This document shows positions 25,384-37,378 of a DNA stretch of 64,000 nt, in pieces (position 1 is the first letter of the stretch; the number at the start of each line of letters is the position of its first letter). The notes under the pieces were generated by a model. The model was not told the origin of the DNA. It saw only the letters and a program-made list of their open reading frames with translations, and searched no databases. The translations under genes were made by a program, and so were the position numbers. The DNA is from Sphaerisporangium fuscum (GTDB lineage: Bacteria; Actinomycetota; Actinomycetes; Streptosporangiales; Streptosporangiaceae): NCBI RefSeq assembly GCF_018531465.1, contig NZ_JAHDTF010000001.1:62001-126000 (forward strand), given 5' to 3'.

Positions 25384-28326
25384 ATGTCTACATCGTCACT
25401 AGGAGCGGGAGCGCTCCCACGACCACGGACGAAGAAACGTGGCACGTGGGCCGCGCTCGTCGGTCTCGCGGCGGGGGTCCTCACCGTTCTCCCCTCCGTA
25501 CCGGCTTCGGCCGCCGTCGCCTGCTCGGTCGCCTACACCCCCAACGACTGGGGAAGCGGCTTCACGGCCGACGTGAAGATCACCAACAACGGCGACGCCT
25601 GGACCGGGTGGACGCTGGGGTTCAGCTTCGCCGGGAACCAGAAGATCACCCAGGGCTGGAGCGCCGACTGGTCGCAGAGCGGCACCGCCGTGACGGCCAA
25701 GAGCCTCAGCTGGAACGGCAACCTCGGCACCGGTCAGTCGACCAACATCGGCTTCCAGGCCACCTACAGCGGCAGCAACGCCAAGCCGACGTCGTTCACC
25801 GTCAACGGCGTCACCTGCAACGGCGGCACCCCCGTCAACCAGCCGCCGACTGTGAGCCTGACCTCGCCCACCGCCGGGCAGACCTTCACCGCGCCGGCCA
25901 CGGTGAACCTCGCCGCCAACGCCGCGGACACCGACGGCACGGTGTCCAAGGTGGAGTTCTATAACGGCTCGACGCTGCTCGGCACCGACACCACCGCGCC
26001 GTACACCTACAGCTGGACGAACGTCCCGGCGGGCGCCTACTCCCTGACCACCAAGGCGACCGACAACAGCGGGGCCGCCACGACGTCCAGCCCCGTGGGC
26101 ATCACCGTCTCCGGGACCTCCACCTCCGACATCGTCGTGAGCCCGGCGACGCTGGTCGTCCCCGAGGGCGGCACCGCCTCCTACAGCGTCAAGCTGTCGA
26201 AGGCCCCCGCCGCGAACGTGACGGTGACGACGGCCAAGGCGGCAGGCGGCGACGCCGACCTGACGATCCAGTCCGGCGGGAGCCTGACCTTCACCCCCTC
26301 CAACTGGAACACCCCGCAGACCGTGACCATCGCGGCCGCCGAGGACTCCGACACCGCGGCCGGCACCGCGACGTTCACCTCGACCGCCTCCGGCTGGACC
26401 TCCGCCTCCCTGGTGGCCACCGAGGCGGACAACGACGGCAGCGGGAACAACGACTACATCGCCCGCTTCACCACGCTGTACAACAAACTGCACGACCCGG
26501 CGAACGGGTACTTCTCACCTCAGGGTGTGCCGTACCACTCGGTGGAGACCCTGATGGTCGAGGCCCCGGACCAGGGCCACGAGACGACCTCCGAGGCGTT
26601 CAGCTACTACCTGTGGCTGGAGGCGGTGTACGGGCAGATCACCGGGACCTGGACGAGGTTCAACGACGCCTGGGCGACGATGGAGAAGTACATCATCCCC
26701 TCGCAGGCCGACCAGCCGACCAACTCGTTCTACAACCCGAGCAAGCCGGCCACCTACGCCGGTGAGTGGGACGACATCAAGCAGTACCCCTCCAAGCTCG
26801 ACGGCGGCGTCAGCGTCGGCCAGGACCCGCTGGCCAACGAGCTGAAGAGCGCCTACGGCAACAGCGACGTCTACGGCATGCACTGGCTGCTCGACGTCGA
26901 CAACACCTACGGCTACGGGCACTGCGGCGACGGCACCACCAAGCCCGCCTACATCAACACCTACCAGCGCGGGCCCGAGGAATCGGTCTTCGAGACGGTG
27001 CCGCAGCCCTCCTGCGACACCTTCAAGTACGGCGGCCCGAACGGCTACCTCGACCTGTTCACCGGCGACAGCTCCTACGCCAAGCAGTGGAAGTACACCG
27101 ACGCGCCCGACGCCGACGCCCGCGCCGTCCAGGCCGCCTACTGGGCCTACACCTGGGCCAAGGAGCAGGGCAAGGAGTCGCAGATCTCCTCGACGGTCGC
27201 CAAGGCCGCGAAGATGGGCGACTACCTGCGCTACGCGATGTACGACAAGTACTTCAAGAAGCAGGGCTGCACCAGCACCTCCTGCGCGGCGGGCACCGGC
27301 AAGGACAGCTCGGCGTACCTGCTGTCCTGGTACTACGCCTGGGGTGGCGCGCTCGACACCTCCGCCGGCTGGGCCTGGCGCATCGGCGCGAGCCACAACC
27401 ACTCCGGCTACCAGAACCCGCTGGCGGCCTGGGCCCTGTCGAACGTCGACGTGCTCAAGCCCAAGGGCGCGACCGCCGTCACCGACTGGAGCACGAGCCT
27501 GACCCGGCAACTGGAGTTCTACCGCTGGCTGCAGTCGGCGGAGGGCGCGATCGCGGGTGGCGCCACCAACAGCTGGCAGGGCCACTACGCGGCGCCGCCG
27601 GCGGGCACGCCGACGTTCTACGGCATGGCCTACGACTGGCAGCCGGTCTACCACGACCCGCCGTCCAACCAGTGGTTCGGTTTCCAGGCCTGGACGATGG
27701 AGCGCGTGGCGGAGTACTACTACGTCAGCGGCAACGCCACCGCCAAGGCGCTGCTCGACAAGTGGGTGGCCTGGGCCAGTGCCAACACCACGGTCAACGC
27801 GGACGGCACCTACAAGATCCCGTCGACGCTGACGTGGACCGGCCAGCCCGACACGTGGAACGCGTCGAGCCCCGGCTCGAACGCCGGCCTGCACGTCTCG
27901 ATCGCCGACTACACCAACGACGTCGGTGTCGCCGGCGCCTACGCCAAGGCCCTGATGTACTACGCGGCCAAGGCGAACGACACCGCGGCCAAGAACCTGG
28001 CCAAGTCGCTGCTCGACGGCATCTGGAAGAACTACCAGGACACCAAGGGCGTGTCGGTGCCGGAGACCAAGACCGACTACAGCCGGCTCGACGACCCGAT
28101 CTACATCCCCGCCGGCTGGTCCGGGAAGATGCCGAACGGCGACCCGATCAACTCCAGCTCGACCTTCATCTCCATCCGGTCCTGGTACAAGAACGACCCG
28201 GACTGGCCGAAGGTGCAGGCGTACCTGAACGGCACCGGTCCGGCGCCGACCTTCAACTACCACCGGTTCTGGGCTCAGGCCGACGTCGCCATCGCGCTGG
28301 CGGAGTTCGGCAAGTTGTTCCCCTGA
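25384..28326 (+). CDS. Secreted GH48 cellobiohydrolase with N-terminal CBM2, Ig-like and Calx-beta-like modules
   Basis: This 980-residue exocellulase has a signal peptide with a long basic N-region (about 1-44, VPASAA) and a CBM2 (about 46-146, [14 protein letters not shown]). An Ig-like module (about 152-243) carries [20 protein letters not shown], and a Calx-beta-like module (about 248-352) carries [19 protein letters not shown]. The GH48 domain runs from about 355 to 980, with [20 protein letters not shown] containing the expected catalytic Glu and [15 protein letters not shown]48 enzymes attack cellulose from reducing ends and are key in actinomycete cellulase sets. The only plausible start is ATG 25384. 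Codons 8-12 contain a second CebR operator, so repressor would sit just after the start. Confidence 0.95.
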   Translation: MSTSSLGAGALPRPRTKKRGTWAALVGLAAGVLTVLPSVPASAAVACSVAYTPNDWGSGFTADVKITNNGDAWTGWTLGFSFAGNQKITQGWSADWSQSGTAVTAKSLSWNGNLGTGQSTNIGFQATYSGSNAKPTSFTVNGVTCNGGTPVNQPPTVSLTSPTAGQTFTAPATVNLAANAADTDGTVSKVEFYNGSTLLGTDTTAPYTYSWTNVPAGAYSLTTKATDNSGAATTSSPVGITVSGTSTSDIVVSPATLVVPEGGTASYSVKLSKAPAANVTVTTAKAAGGDADLTIQSGGSLTFTPSNWNTPQTVTIAAAEDSDTAAGTATFTSTASGWTSASLVATEADNDGSGNNDYIARFTTLYNKLHDPANGYFSPQGVPYHSVETLMVEAPDQGHETTSEAFSYYLWLEAVYGQITGTWTRFNDAWATMEKYIIPSQADQPTNSFYNPSKPATYAGEWDDIKQYPSKLDGGVSVGQDPLANELKSAYGNSDVYGMHWLLDVDNTYGYGHCGDGTTKPAYINTYQRGPEESVFETVPQPSCDTFKYGGPNGYLDLFTGDSSYAKQWKYTDAPDADARAVQAAYWAYTWAKEQGKESQISSTVAKAAKMGDYLRYAMYDKYFKKQGCTSTSCAAGTGKDSSAYLLSWYYAWGGALDTSAGWAWRIGASHNHSGYQNPLAAWALSNVDVLKPKGATAVTDWSTSLTRQLEFYRWLQSAEGAIAGGATNSWQGHYAAPPAGTPTFYGMAYDWQPVYHDPPSNQWFGFQAWTMERVAEYYYVSGNATAKALLDKWVAWASANTTVNADGTYKIPSTLTWTGQPDTWNASSPGSNAGLHVSIADYTNDVGVAGAYAKALMYYAAKANDTAAKNLAKSLLDGIWKNYQDTKGVSVPETKTDYSRLDDPIYIPAGWSGKMPNGDPINSSSTFISIRSWYKNDPDWPKVQAYLNGTGPAPTFNYHRFWAQADVAIALAEFGKLFP
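25406..25419. promoter_or_regulatory. Second CebR/CelR-like operator, inside the GH48 signal-peptide codons
   Basis: CGGGAGCGCTCCCA differs from the perfect operator by one base at the edge and keeps the 12-bp core palindrome. It begins 22 bp inside the reading frame, giving with the site at 25279 a pair 127 bp apart. Confidence 0.75.
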
Positions 28327-28380
28327 TCCGGCCCGCGCCGGGTGCGGTGGTACCTGACCGCCACCGCGCTCTCGCCGAGG

Positions 28381-28417
28381 GCGGGGTGCGGGGGGCCTGA
28401 CCACCACCGCACCCCGC
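28381..28417 (+). terminator. Hairpin downstream of GH48
   Basis: GCGGGGTGCGG (28381-28391) pairs perfectly with CCGCACCCCGC (28407-28417) around a 15-nt loop. There is no T tract. Confidence 0.5.
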
Positions 28418-28543
28418 TCGGCACCCGGTAGCTCCGCAAGACCCCCCGCACGTGGTCTCGACATTGCCCTGGGAGCGCGAGACCGCGGCCCGGCCGGGCC
28501 CGCCCACGGGTCCGGCCGGGTGTCTCCCGGCACCAGTCTCTTC

Positions 28544-28571
28544 AGGGGTACGGCCGGTCGGCCGTACCCCT
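28544..28571. promoter_or_regulatory. Perfect 13-bp inverted repeat upstream of GH10
   Basis: AGGGGTACGGCCG and CGGCCGTACCCCT flank a 2-nt centre, about 80 bp before the xylanase start. It could be an operator or an upstream terminator; the tight centre disfavours an RNA hairpin loop and favours a DNA-binding site. Confidence 0.45.
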
Positions 28572-28586
28572 CCCTTCGACCCCGCT

Positions 28587-28618
28587 CCGAAAGTTTCTGT
28601 CGGAGCCCGGAAGTTTCG
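28587..28618. promoter_or_regulatory. Tandem GAAAGTTTC-type elements upstream of GH10
   Basis: CCGAAAGTTTC (28587-28597) and CCGGAAGTTTC (28607-28617) are direct repeats with 20-bp spacing, close to two helical turns, ending about 30 bp before the GH10 start codon. Their place fits the promoter core. Confidence 0.5.
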
Positions 28619-28649
28619 TAGACGGGGTCAGGCCAGAAAGGAACCCCCG

Positions 28650-30275
28650 ATGTCCGCCAGGATGTGGAAAGCGCTGCCCCTGGCAGCCCTCCTCGCCGCC
28701 GGCGCGGCCCTGCCGTCGTACGGAGCCGCCTCCACACTGCGGGACGCGGCCGCCGCCCGCGGCGTCTACGTCGGCGCCGCCGTCGCCAACAACCCGCTGG
28801 CGAACGAGGCGCCGTACCGCACCGTGCTCGACCGCGAGTTCAACGCCGTCACCCCCGAGAACTCCATGAAGTGGGACGCCACCGAGCTCTCCCGCGGGCA
28901 GTTCACCTACGCCAACGGCGACGCGATCGTCAGCCACGCGCAGGCGAACGGCCAGAAGGTGCGCGGGCACACGCTCGTCTGGCACAACCAGACGCCCTCG
29001 TGGGTGCAGAACCTCGGCGCCACCGACCTGCAGAGCGCGATGGAGAACCACATCGCCAACGTGGTGGGCCACTACAAGGGCCAGATCTACGCCTGGGACG
29101 TGGTCAACGAGATCTTCAACGAGGACGGGACCTTCCGCGGCAGCTTCTGGTACCAGAAGCTCGGCCAGAACTTCGTCGCCGCCGCCTTCCGCGCCGCGCG
29201 CGCGGCCGACCCCGCCGCCAAGCTGTACATCAACGACTACAACGTCGAGGGCGTGAACTCCAAGAGCACCGCGATGTACAACCTGGTCAAGACCCTGAAG
29301 TCGCAGGGCGTCCCCATCGACGGCGTGGGCTTCCAGGCCCACCTCATCCTCGGCCAGGTGCCGTCGGACCTCCGGCAGAACATCCAGCGCTTCGCCGACC
29401 TCGGCGTCGACGTCGCCCTGACCGAGCTGGACATCCGGATGCAGACCCCGTCCGACTCCGGGAAGCTGAGCACCCAGCGGAGCGACTACAACAAGGTCTT
29501 CACCGCCTGCCTCGCCGTCTCCCGGTGCGTGGGGATCACGATCTGGGGGATCACCGACAAATACTCCTGGGTGCCGGACACCTTCCCCGGCCAGGGCGCC
29601 GCGCTGCCGTACGACGAGAACTACAACGCCAAGCCCGCCTACAGCGGCATCCTCGACGCCCTGAACGCCGGCAGCGGCACCGGTGACACGCAGGCGCCGA
29701 CCACGCCCGGCACTCCCGCCGCCACCGGCATCACCTCCTCCGGGGCCACCCTGTCGTGGACGGCGTCCACCGACAACGTCGGCGTCACCGGCTACGAGGT
29801 GGTCGACGCCGCGGGCACCGTCGTGGGGAGCTCGGCGGGTACGAGCGTCACCCTGACCGGGCTGTCCCCCTCGACCTCCTACACGCTGCGGGTCGTCGCC
29901 AGGGACGCCGCGGGCAACCGTTCGGCCGCGTCCGGAGCCGTCACGTTCACCACCGCCCCGGGCGGGGGTGGCACCGGCGCCTGCACCGCGACGTACGCCG
30001 TGACGAACTCCTGGCCGAACGGCTTCCAGGCCTCGGTCACCGTCAAGAACACCGGCACCGCGGCCATGACGGGCTGGACCGTCACCTGGACCTTCCCGAG
30101 CGGGCAGACGATCACCCAGTTGTGGAACGGCACCGTCAGCCAGTCCGGCGCCGCGGTATCGGTGAAGAACGCCTCCTACAACGGCGCCCTCGCTCCTGGC
30201 GCCTCCACGAGCTTCGGCTTCACCGGCGCCCAGAGCGGCACCAACGCGACCCCCACCGACGTCACCTGTTCCTGA
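28650..30275 (+). CDS. Secreted endo-beta-1,4-xylanase, GH10 with FN3 and CBM2
   Basis: This 541-residue protein has a signal peptide (about 1-27). The GH10 barrel (about 30-335) carries HTLVWHNQTPSW, WDVVNEIFNEDG with the acid/base Glu, VDVALTELDIRM with the nucleophile Glu, and ITIWGITDKYSW. An FN3 module (about 345-430, TISS-type SGATLSWTASTDNVGVTGYE) and a C-terminal CBM2 (about 445-541) follow. AGAAAGGAA precedes the ATG at 28650. It cuts the xylan backbone outside the cell. Two GAAAGTTTC-type sites, but no CebR palindrome, lie in its promoter, so a second regulator is likely. Confidence 0.95.
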   Translation: MSARMWKALPLAALLAAGAALPSYGAASTLRDAAAARGVYVGAAVANNPLANEAPYRTVLDREFNAVTPENSMKWDATELSRGQFTYANGDAIVSHAQANGQKVRGHTLVWHNQTPSWVQNLGATDLQSAMENHIANVVGHYKGQIYAWDVVNEIFNEDGTFRGSFWYQKLGQNFVAAAFRAARAADPAAKLYINDYNVEGVNSKSTAMYNLVKTLKSQGVPIDGVGFQAHLILGQVPSDLRQNIQRFADLGVDVALTELDIRMQTPSDSGKLSTQRSDYNKVFTACLAVSRCVGITIWGITDKYSWVPDTFPGQGAALPYDENYNAKPAYSGILDALNAGSGTGDTQAPTTPGTPAATGITSSGATLSWTASTDNVGVTGYEVVDAAGTVVGSSAGTSVTLTGLSPSTSYTLRVVARDAAGNRSAASGAVTFTTAPGGGGTGACTATYAVTNSWPNGFQASVTVKNTGTAAMTGWTVTWTFPSGQTITQLWNGTVSQSGAAVSVKNASYNGALAPGASTSFGFTGAQSGTNATPTDVTCS

Positions 30276-30281
30276 CCTGCG

Positions 30282-30320
30282 ACGCTTCCCCCGGCCCGCA
30301 CCCCGGGGGAAGCGTTCCCT
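30282..30320 (+). terminator. Hairpin terminator after GH10
   Basis: ACGCTTCCCCCGG (30282-30294) pairs perfectly with CCGGGGGAAGCGT (30303-30315) around an 8-nt loop. Only a short pyrimidine run (TCCCT) follows. Confidence 0.75.
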
Positions 30321-30417
30321 CACGCTTACTTACAGTGGTATTTCAAGAAATAACGCCATATCAGTCGTTGCCGTGGCAACAATGAAAGGAAGCTGTAGGT
30401 ACGGGACGGGGGTCCAG

Positions 30418-30981
30418 GTGGCACGACGTATCCGGCTGGCGATCACCGCGGGCTTACTGGTCCTCGCGGCGGGTTCGGCACCCCTGGTCGGCGGCGAGCT
30501 GAACCGCATCGTGACCATCGCGCAGGCCATCGAGGTCGGCCAGGAGCAGTCGAAGTGGGCGGGCGGGCCCATCCCGTACGTGTGGGGCGGCGGCCACGGC
30601 CCGCAGGCGGGCCCCTCGCTCGGCACCTGCCAGGGATACCACGGCTCCATCCGCCCCTGCCCGGCGGCCACCACCCGCGGCCTCGACTGCTCCGGCCTCG
30701 CCCGCTGGGTCTACCAGCTCGCCTACCAGGACGACGTGCTGGGCGACGGCACCACCGACGACCACGTCCGCCGCCTGCGCAGGATCCCGCCCGCCGCGGC
30801 CCGCCCCGGCGACCTGGTCTTCTACGGCAAGGTCCGCAAGCGCACGCTCAGGACCCACCACGTCGGCATCTACATCGGCCACGGCAAAATGATCAACGCG
30901 CTCCGGACCGGCACCACCATCCGCACCGACAAGGTCACCATCCTCCCCGACCTCGCCGGCTACTACCGCTACGAGGGCTGA
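30418..30981 (+). CDS. NlpC/P60-family cell-wall hydrolase
   Basis: About 187 residues: an N-terminal signal peptide or anchor (ARRIRLAITAGLLVLAAGSAP), then an NlpC/P60 papain-like domain (about 50-187) with catalytic Cys in LDCSGLARWVYQL and His in THHVGIYIGHG. The aromatic IPYVWGGGHG before the Cys is typical. GTG 30418, with a G-rich stretch 5 nt before it, is preferred; ATG 30382 would lengthen the signal. NlpC/P60 enzymes cut peptidoglycan stem peptides. It probably remodels the wall and may help bulky secreted enzymes pass. No operon partner is visible. Confidence 0.85.
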   Translation: MARRIRLAITAGLLVLAAGSAPLVGGELNRIVTIAQAIEVGQEQSKWAGGPIPYVWGGGHGPQAGPSLGTCQGYHGSIRPCPAATTRGLDCSGLARWVYQLAYQDDVLGDGTTDDHVRRLRRIPPAAARPGDLVFYGKVRKRTLRTHHVGIYIGHGKMINALRTGTTIRTDKVTILPDLAGYYRYEG

Positions 30982-30992
30982 CCGCAGAGCCC

Positions 30993-31919
30993 TCACAGGC
31001 GGGGGCGGCCCGGTCCCCCGGTGGCGGGCGGTCCCGCGAGGAACCTGGCCATGGCCGTGGAGGCGGCCTGGGCGGTCGCCTTGACCAGGGCCGTGAGCCG
31101 GGCCGACGGCGGGGTGGCGCCGTCGGCGGCGACGCCCAGGGCCACGGCGACGCGGCCGTCGGCGGCGAACACGGGAGCGGCGGCGCAGACCAGGCCCTCG
31201 GCGAACTCCTCGCGGGAGTGGGCGACGCCCTGGCGGCGGACCAGGGCCAGTTCGCGGTCGAGGGCGGCGGGGGTCACCAGGGTGTGGCGGGTCAGGCGGC
31301 GCGGGGTGCCGCGACTGCGGAAGGCGGCCTCGAGCTCCCGGTCGTGGGCGAGCAGCACCTTGCCGGTCGCCGTGCAGTGCAGGGGGGCGCGGTCGACGTC
31401 GTCGGAAGGAGAGGCGACCCGGCCCTGGCCGTAGAGGCGCTCGACGTAGGCGACCTCCAGGCCGTGGGCCACGGCCAGGTTGACCGTGTGATGGGTCAGC
31501 TCGTACAGGCGGAGCGCGTGCGGGAGGATGACGCGCCGGGCGCCCGGGGGCATGCGAGGCGCCGCGCCGGTCAGCGCGGAGAGCTCCTCGCCCAGCACGT
31601 AGTCGAGGCCGACCCTGCGGGCGAAACCCCTGCGGCACAGCACACCCAGCAGGCGGTAGGCCGTGGTCTTGGGCAGCCCGGTCCTCCGCGACAGCTCCGC
31701 CAGGCCCACCGGCTGGAGGGCGGACCCGAGGAACGACAGAAGGGTGATCCCCTTCTCCAGGCTGCCGGGCGGGCGTTCGGGGTCGGGTGTGCGCGGCCGG
31801 CGTTCGGAGTGCTGCGACGGTTCCGCGCGTCGTGGCGTGTCCGCTGGACGTACGGCCGGCGCCCGCCCGGGGCGCCGCTGCTGCTGTAACAGGTCGTCAC
31901 GGGCGAGGTCTCGCGACAT
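30993..31919 (-). CDS. IclR-family transcriptional regulator
   Basis: This protein has up to 308 residues. A Pro/Arg-rich leader of about 50 residues precedes the winged helix (about 52-110, VGLAELSRRTGLPKTTAYRL) and the IclR effector domain (about 120-295), with APLHCTATGKVLLAH, SREEFAEGLVCAAAPVF and GRVAVALGVA. The leader is low-complexity and lacks a good ribosome site at 31919, so translation may begin at an internal codon near the HTH. It is convergent with the NlpC gene and divergent from geosmin synthase. IclR proteins usually control nearby catabolic genes; no obvious target is adjacent. Confidence 0.87.
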   Translation of the reverse strand: MSRDLARDDLLQQQRRPGRAPAVRPADTPRRAEPSQHSERRPRTPDPERPPGSLEKGITLLSFLGSALQPVGLAELSRRTGLPKTTAYRLLGVLCRRGFARRVGLDYVLGEELSALTGAAPRMPPGARRVILPHALRLYELTHHTVNLAVAHGLEVAYVERLYGQGRVASPSDDVDRAPLHCTATGKVLLAHDRELEAAFRSRGTPRRLTRHTLVTPAALDRELALVRRQGVAHSREEFAEGLVCAAAPVFAADGRVAVALGVAADGATPPSARLTALVKATAQAASTAMARFLAGPPATGGPGRPRL

Positions 31920-34448
<2,529 letters not shown>

Positions 34449-34450
<2 letters not shown>

Positions 34451-34457
34451 AAGTTTC
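34449..34457. promoter_or_regulatory. GAAAGTTTC element upstream of GH3
   Basis: An exact copy of the shared motif, starting inside the TGA of geosmin synthase and about 100 bp before the GH3 start codon. Confidence 0.5.
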
Positions 34458-34552
34458 CCGCGTCCTCCCAGGTGGGCGCGGGTGGCCGGCCGGTTCGATT
34501 GACCGGCGCGGGCGGCGGTTCCTACGGTCGCGGCGACATCGAGGAGGAGCCG

Positions 34553-36799
34553 ATGACCACCCTGACCCGCCCGCGCCGCCTGCGTGCGGCGTTGAAGATC
34601 CCCCTTACCGTGCTGCTGGTCCTCGCGACCGCCGGGGCCGTGCAGCAGCCGCGTCCGGCCACGGCGCTCGACACTCCGCCGTACAAGGATCCGAGCCTGA
34701 GCGTCTCCGCCAGGGTCGACGACCTGCTGTCGCGGATGTCCCTCGACGACAAGGTGGGGCAGATGACGCAGGTGGACCGTTCGGCGCTCAACCCCGTGTC
34801 CGACCTGGCGACCTACCGCATCGGATCGGTGCTGTCGGGCGGCGGATCGGTGCCCTCGCCCAACTCGGCCACCGGCTGGGCCGACATGTACGACACCTTC
34901 CAGCGGCAGGCGACGTCCACCCCGCTCGGCATCCCCATGATCTACGGGGTCGACGCCGTGCACGGCCACAACAACGTCGCCGGCGCGACGATCTTCCCGC
35001 ACAACATCGGGCTGGGCGCGACGCGCGACCCCGACCTGGCCCAGAAGGTCGGCCGCGCGACGGCGGAGGAGGTCAGCGGCACCGGCGTCGACTGGACGTT
35101 CGCGCCGTGCCTGTGCGTGGCGCGGGACGACCGATGGGGCCGCACCTACGAGTCGTTCGGTGAGAACCCGCAGCTGGTGAGCCAGATGACGACGATCGTC
35201 ACCGGCTTCCAGGGCACCTCCCTCGGCGGCCCCGCCTCCGTGCTCGCCACGGCCAAGCACTACCTCGGCGACGGCGGCACCACCGGCGGCAGGGACCAGG
35301 GCGACACCCAGCTCGGCGAGGCGGACCTGCGGGCCATCCACCTCCCGCCGTTCCGCGCGGCGGTCGAGCGCGGCGTCGGGTCGGTGATGATCTCCTACAG
35401 CAGCTGGAACGGCCAGAAGACGCACGGCAACCGCTACCTCATCACCGACGTGCTGAAGGGCGAGCTGGGCTTCACGGGCTTCGTCGTGTCCGACTGGGCG
35501 GGCATCGACCAGCTCGACGGGCAGAGCGGCTTCACGGCCGACGAGGTCAGGACGGCGGTCAACGCGGGCATCGACATGGTGATGGTGCCGACCGACTACA
35601 AGAGGTTCATCTCGCTGCTGAAGTCGGAGGTGCAGGCCGGGCGGGTGAGCACCGCGCGGATCGACGATGCCAACCGGCGCATCCTGACCAAGAAGTTCGA
35701 GCTCGGTCTGTTCGAGAGGCCGCTGACCGACCGGTCGTACACCTCCACCGTGGGCGGCGCCGCCCATCGGACGCTGGCACGGCAGGCCGTGCGCGAGTCG
35801 CAGGTGCTGCTGAAGAACGACGGCGGCCTGCTCCCGCTGGCCAAGTCCGGCGGGAAGATCTTCGTGGCCGGCAAGAACGCCGACGACATCGGCAACCAGA
35901 GCGGCGGCTGGACCATCACCTGGCAGGGCTCCTCCGGGGCCATCACGCCGGGCACCACGATCCTCCAGGGCATCCGCGACAAGGTCGGCTCCGGCACGAC
36001 GGTCACCTACAACCGGGACGGCAGCGGCATCGACTCCTCCTACCGGGCGGCCGTCGCGGTGGTCGGCGAGACGCCGTACGCCGAGGGCCAGGGCGACCGG
36101 CCCTCCTCCCTCTCCCTGGACGCGGCCGATCTCGCGACGCTGTCGCGGCTGCGGGCGTCGGGGGTGCCGCTGGTGGTCGTGCTGGTCTCCGGGCGGCCGC
36201 TGGACATCGCCTCGCAGGTCGGCGGCTGGAACGCGCTGCTGGCGTCGTGGCTGCCCGGCACCGAGGGAGGCGGCGTGGCCGACGTGCTGTTCGGCGACTA
36301 CGCGCCCACCGGCAAGCTGCCGATGACCTGGATGCGCGAGTTCGCCCAGGAGCCGATCAACGCGGGGGACGGCAAGCCCGCGCTGTTCGACTACGGCTAC
36401 GGCCTGACGTACTCGCCGGTCACCCCGACGCCGACCCCCACCCCCACTCCCACACCGACCCCGACGCCCACGCCGGGGGGTCAGGCCTGCGGCGTCGCCT
36501 ACAAGGTCACCAGCCAGTGGCAGGGCGGCTTCAACGCCGAGGTGACGATCGGCGTCACCGGCGCGCCCGTGAACGGCTGGACCCTCACCTTCGCCTTCCC
36601 GGGGGACCAGCGGATCTCCAACGCCTGGAACGCCAGGGCGGCCCAGAGCGGCGCCCAGGTGACGGTGACCGACGGCGGCTGGAACGGGAACATCCCGGCG
36701 GGCGGCAGCGCGTCGTTCGGCTTCACCGCCTCGGTGGGCGGCACCAACGCGCCTCCGGCGGCGTTCTCGGTGAACGGGCTGCGGTGCTCCGTCACATGA
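34553..36799 (+). CDS. Secreted GH3 beta-glucosidase/exo-glucanase with CBM2
   Basis: This 748-residue protein has a basic signal peptide (about 1-38) and a GH3 N-terminal barrel with GVDAVHGHNNV, AKHYLGDGGT and nucleophile Asp in FVVSDWAGID. The GH3 C-terminal sandwich has GGWTITWQGSSG, as in plant ExoI-type beta-glucan exohydrolases. A Thr-Pro linker of about 18 residues and a C-terminal CBM2 (about 645-748) follow. GAGGAGGAG precedes the ATG at 34553. Most actinomycete beta-glucosidases stay inside the cell; a secreted, cellulose-binding one would release glucose outside. Upstream is a GAAAGTTTC element but no CebR palindrome. Confidence 0.93.
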   Translation: MTTLTRPRRLRAALKIPLTVLLVLATAGAVQQPRPATALDTPPYKDPSLSVSARVDDLLSRMSLDDKVGQMTQVDRSALNPVSDLATYRIGSVLSGGGSVPSPNSATGWADMYDTFQRQATSTPLGIPMIYGVDAVHGHNNVAGATIFPHNIGLGATRDPDLAQKVGRATAEEVSGTGVDWTFAPCLCVARDDRWGRTYESFGENPQLVSQMTTIVTGFQGTSLGGPASVLATAKHYLGDGGTTGGRDQGDTQLGEADLRAIHLPPFRAAVERGVGSVMISYSSWNGQKTHGNRYLITDVLKGELGFTGFVVSDWAGIDQLDGQSGFTADEVRTAVNAGIDMVMVPTDYKRFISLLKSEVQAGRVSTARIDDANRRILTKKFELGLFERPLTDRSYTSTVGGAAHRTLARQAVRESQVLLKNDGGLLPLAKSGGKIFVAGKNADDIGNQSGGWTITWQGSSGAITPGTTILQGIRDKVGSGTTVTYNRDGSGIDSSYRAAVAVVGETPYAEGQGDRPSSLSLDAADLATLSRLRASGVPLVVVLVSGRPLDIASQVGGWNALLASWLPGTEGGGVADVLFGDYAPTGKLPMTWMREFAQEPINAGDGKPALFDYGYGLTYSPVTPTPTPTPTPTPTPTPTPGGQACGVAYKVTSQWQGGFNAEVTIGVTGAPVNGWTLTFAFPGDQRISNAWNARAAQSGAQVTVTDGGWNGNIPAGGSASFGFTASVGGTNAPPAAFSVNGLRCSVT

Positions 36800-36880
36800 A
36801 ACCACCCATGACATTTGTCCTGCTCAAGAGTGGAAGATCCACAGTGCGCCGAGCGGCGGGCAGGCTGCCAGACTTGGGGC

Positions 36881-37378
36881 GTGGAAACAGCTGACATCTC
36901 CCTCCGGCCGCCACGGCATCGTGTCAGCCGCACCGCGATCTGGTTCTGGGCGCTGCGGGCCGCCGCCGGCTGGCTGGTGCTGATCGCCCTCCAGGTCGTC
37001 TGGACCATCGGCGACGGCGGCAACCTCACGCTGCACGTGACGGGCCTGGTGGTCACGGCCGTCCTGGGGCTCGCCCATGTGATCGTGATGCCGTGGTGGC
37101 GGTACACCGTCCACCGCTGGGAGGCCACGCCGGACGCGGTCTACACCCAGTCCGGCTGGCTGCGCCAGGAGTGGCGCATCGCGCCGGTCTCACGCATCCA
37201 GACGGTGGACACCGAGCGCGGGCCGCTGGAGCAGCTGTTCGGGCTGTCCAACGTCACCGTCACCACCGCCTCGGCGGCGGGGCCGATCAAGGTGCACGGC
37301 CTCGACCGGGCCACGGCCCAGCGACTGGTGGACGAGCTGACGGCGAACACCCAGGCGACGCGGGGTGACGCGACGTGA
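36881..37378 (+). CDS. PH-domain (bPH2) membrane protein, YdbS-like
   Basis: This 165-residue protein has two membrane helices (about 22-75, with WLVLIALQVVWTI and VTGLVVTAVLGLAHVIVMPWW). A bacterial PH domain follows: YTVHRWEATPDAVYTQSGWL, then SRIQTVDTERGPLEQLFGL, the hallmark of the YdbS/YdbT pair. The GTG start with TTGGGGC upstream is preferred over a longer frame. Its stop overlaps the start of the next gene (GTGA). Members of this family occur in pairs and are poorly understood; in Bacillus they protect against certain bacteriocins. Confidence 0.88.
   Translation: METADISLRPPRHRVSRTAIWFWALRAAAGWLVLIALQVVWTIGDGGNLTLHVTGLVVTAVLGLAHVIVMPWWRYTVHRWEATPDAVYTQSGWLRQEWRIAPVSRIQTVDTERGPLEQLFGLSNVTVTTASAAGPIKVHGLDRATAQRLVDELTANTQATRGDAT

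Larger units (their letters stand above)
28327..28649. other. Intergenic region between GH48 and GH10
   Basis: There is no gene. In order it holds a GC-rich hairpin that probably ends GH48 transcription (28381-28417), a perfect 13-bp inverted repeat (28544-28571), and two GAAAGTTTC-type elements 20 bp apart before the GH10 ribosome site. Confidence 0.6.

Noticed and set aside
26515..28737. A 740-codon minus-strand frame opposite GH48
   Set aside because: Typical antisense frame in high-GC DNA with Val/Gly/Arg repeats and no recognisable fold.
36427..36480. Thr-Pro coding repeat considered as a DNA repeat or CRISPR-like array
   Set aside because: It is the flexible linker between the GH3 core and CBM2 and is explained by protein composition.
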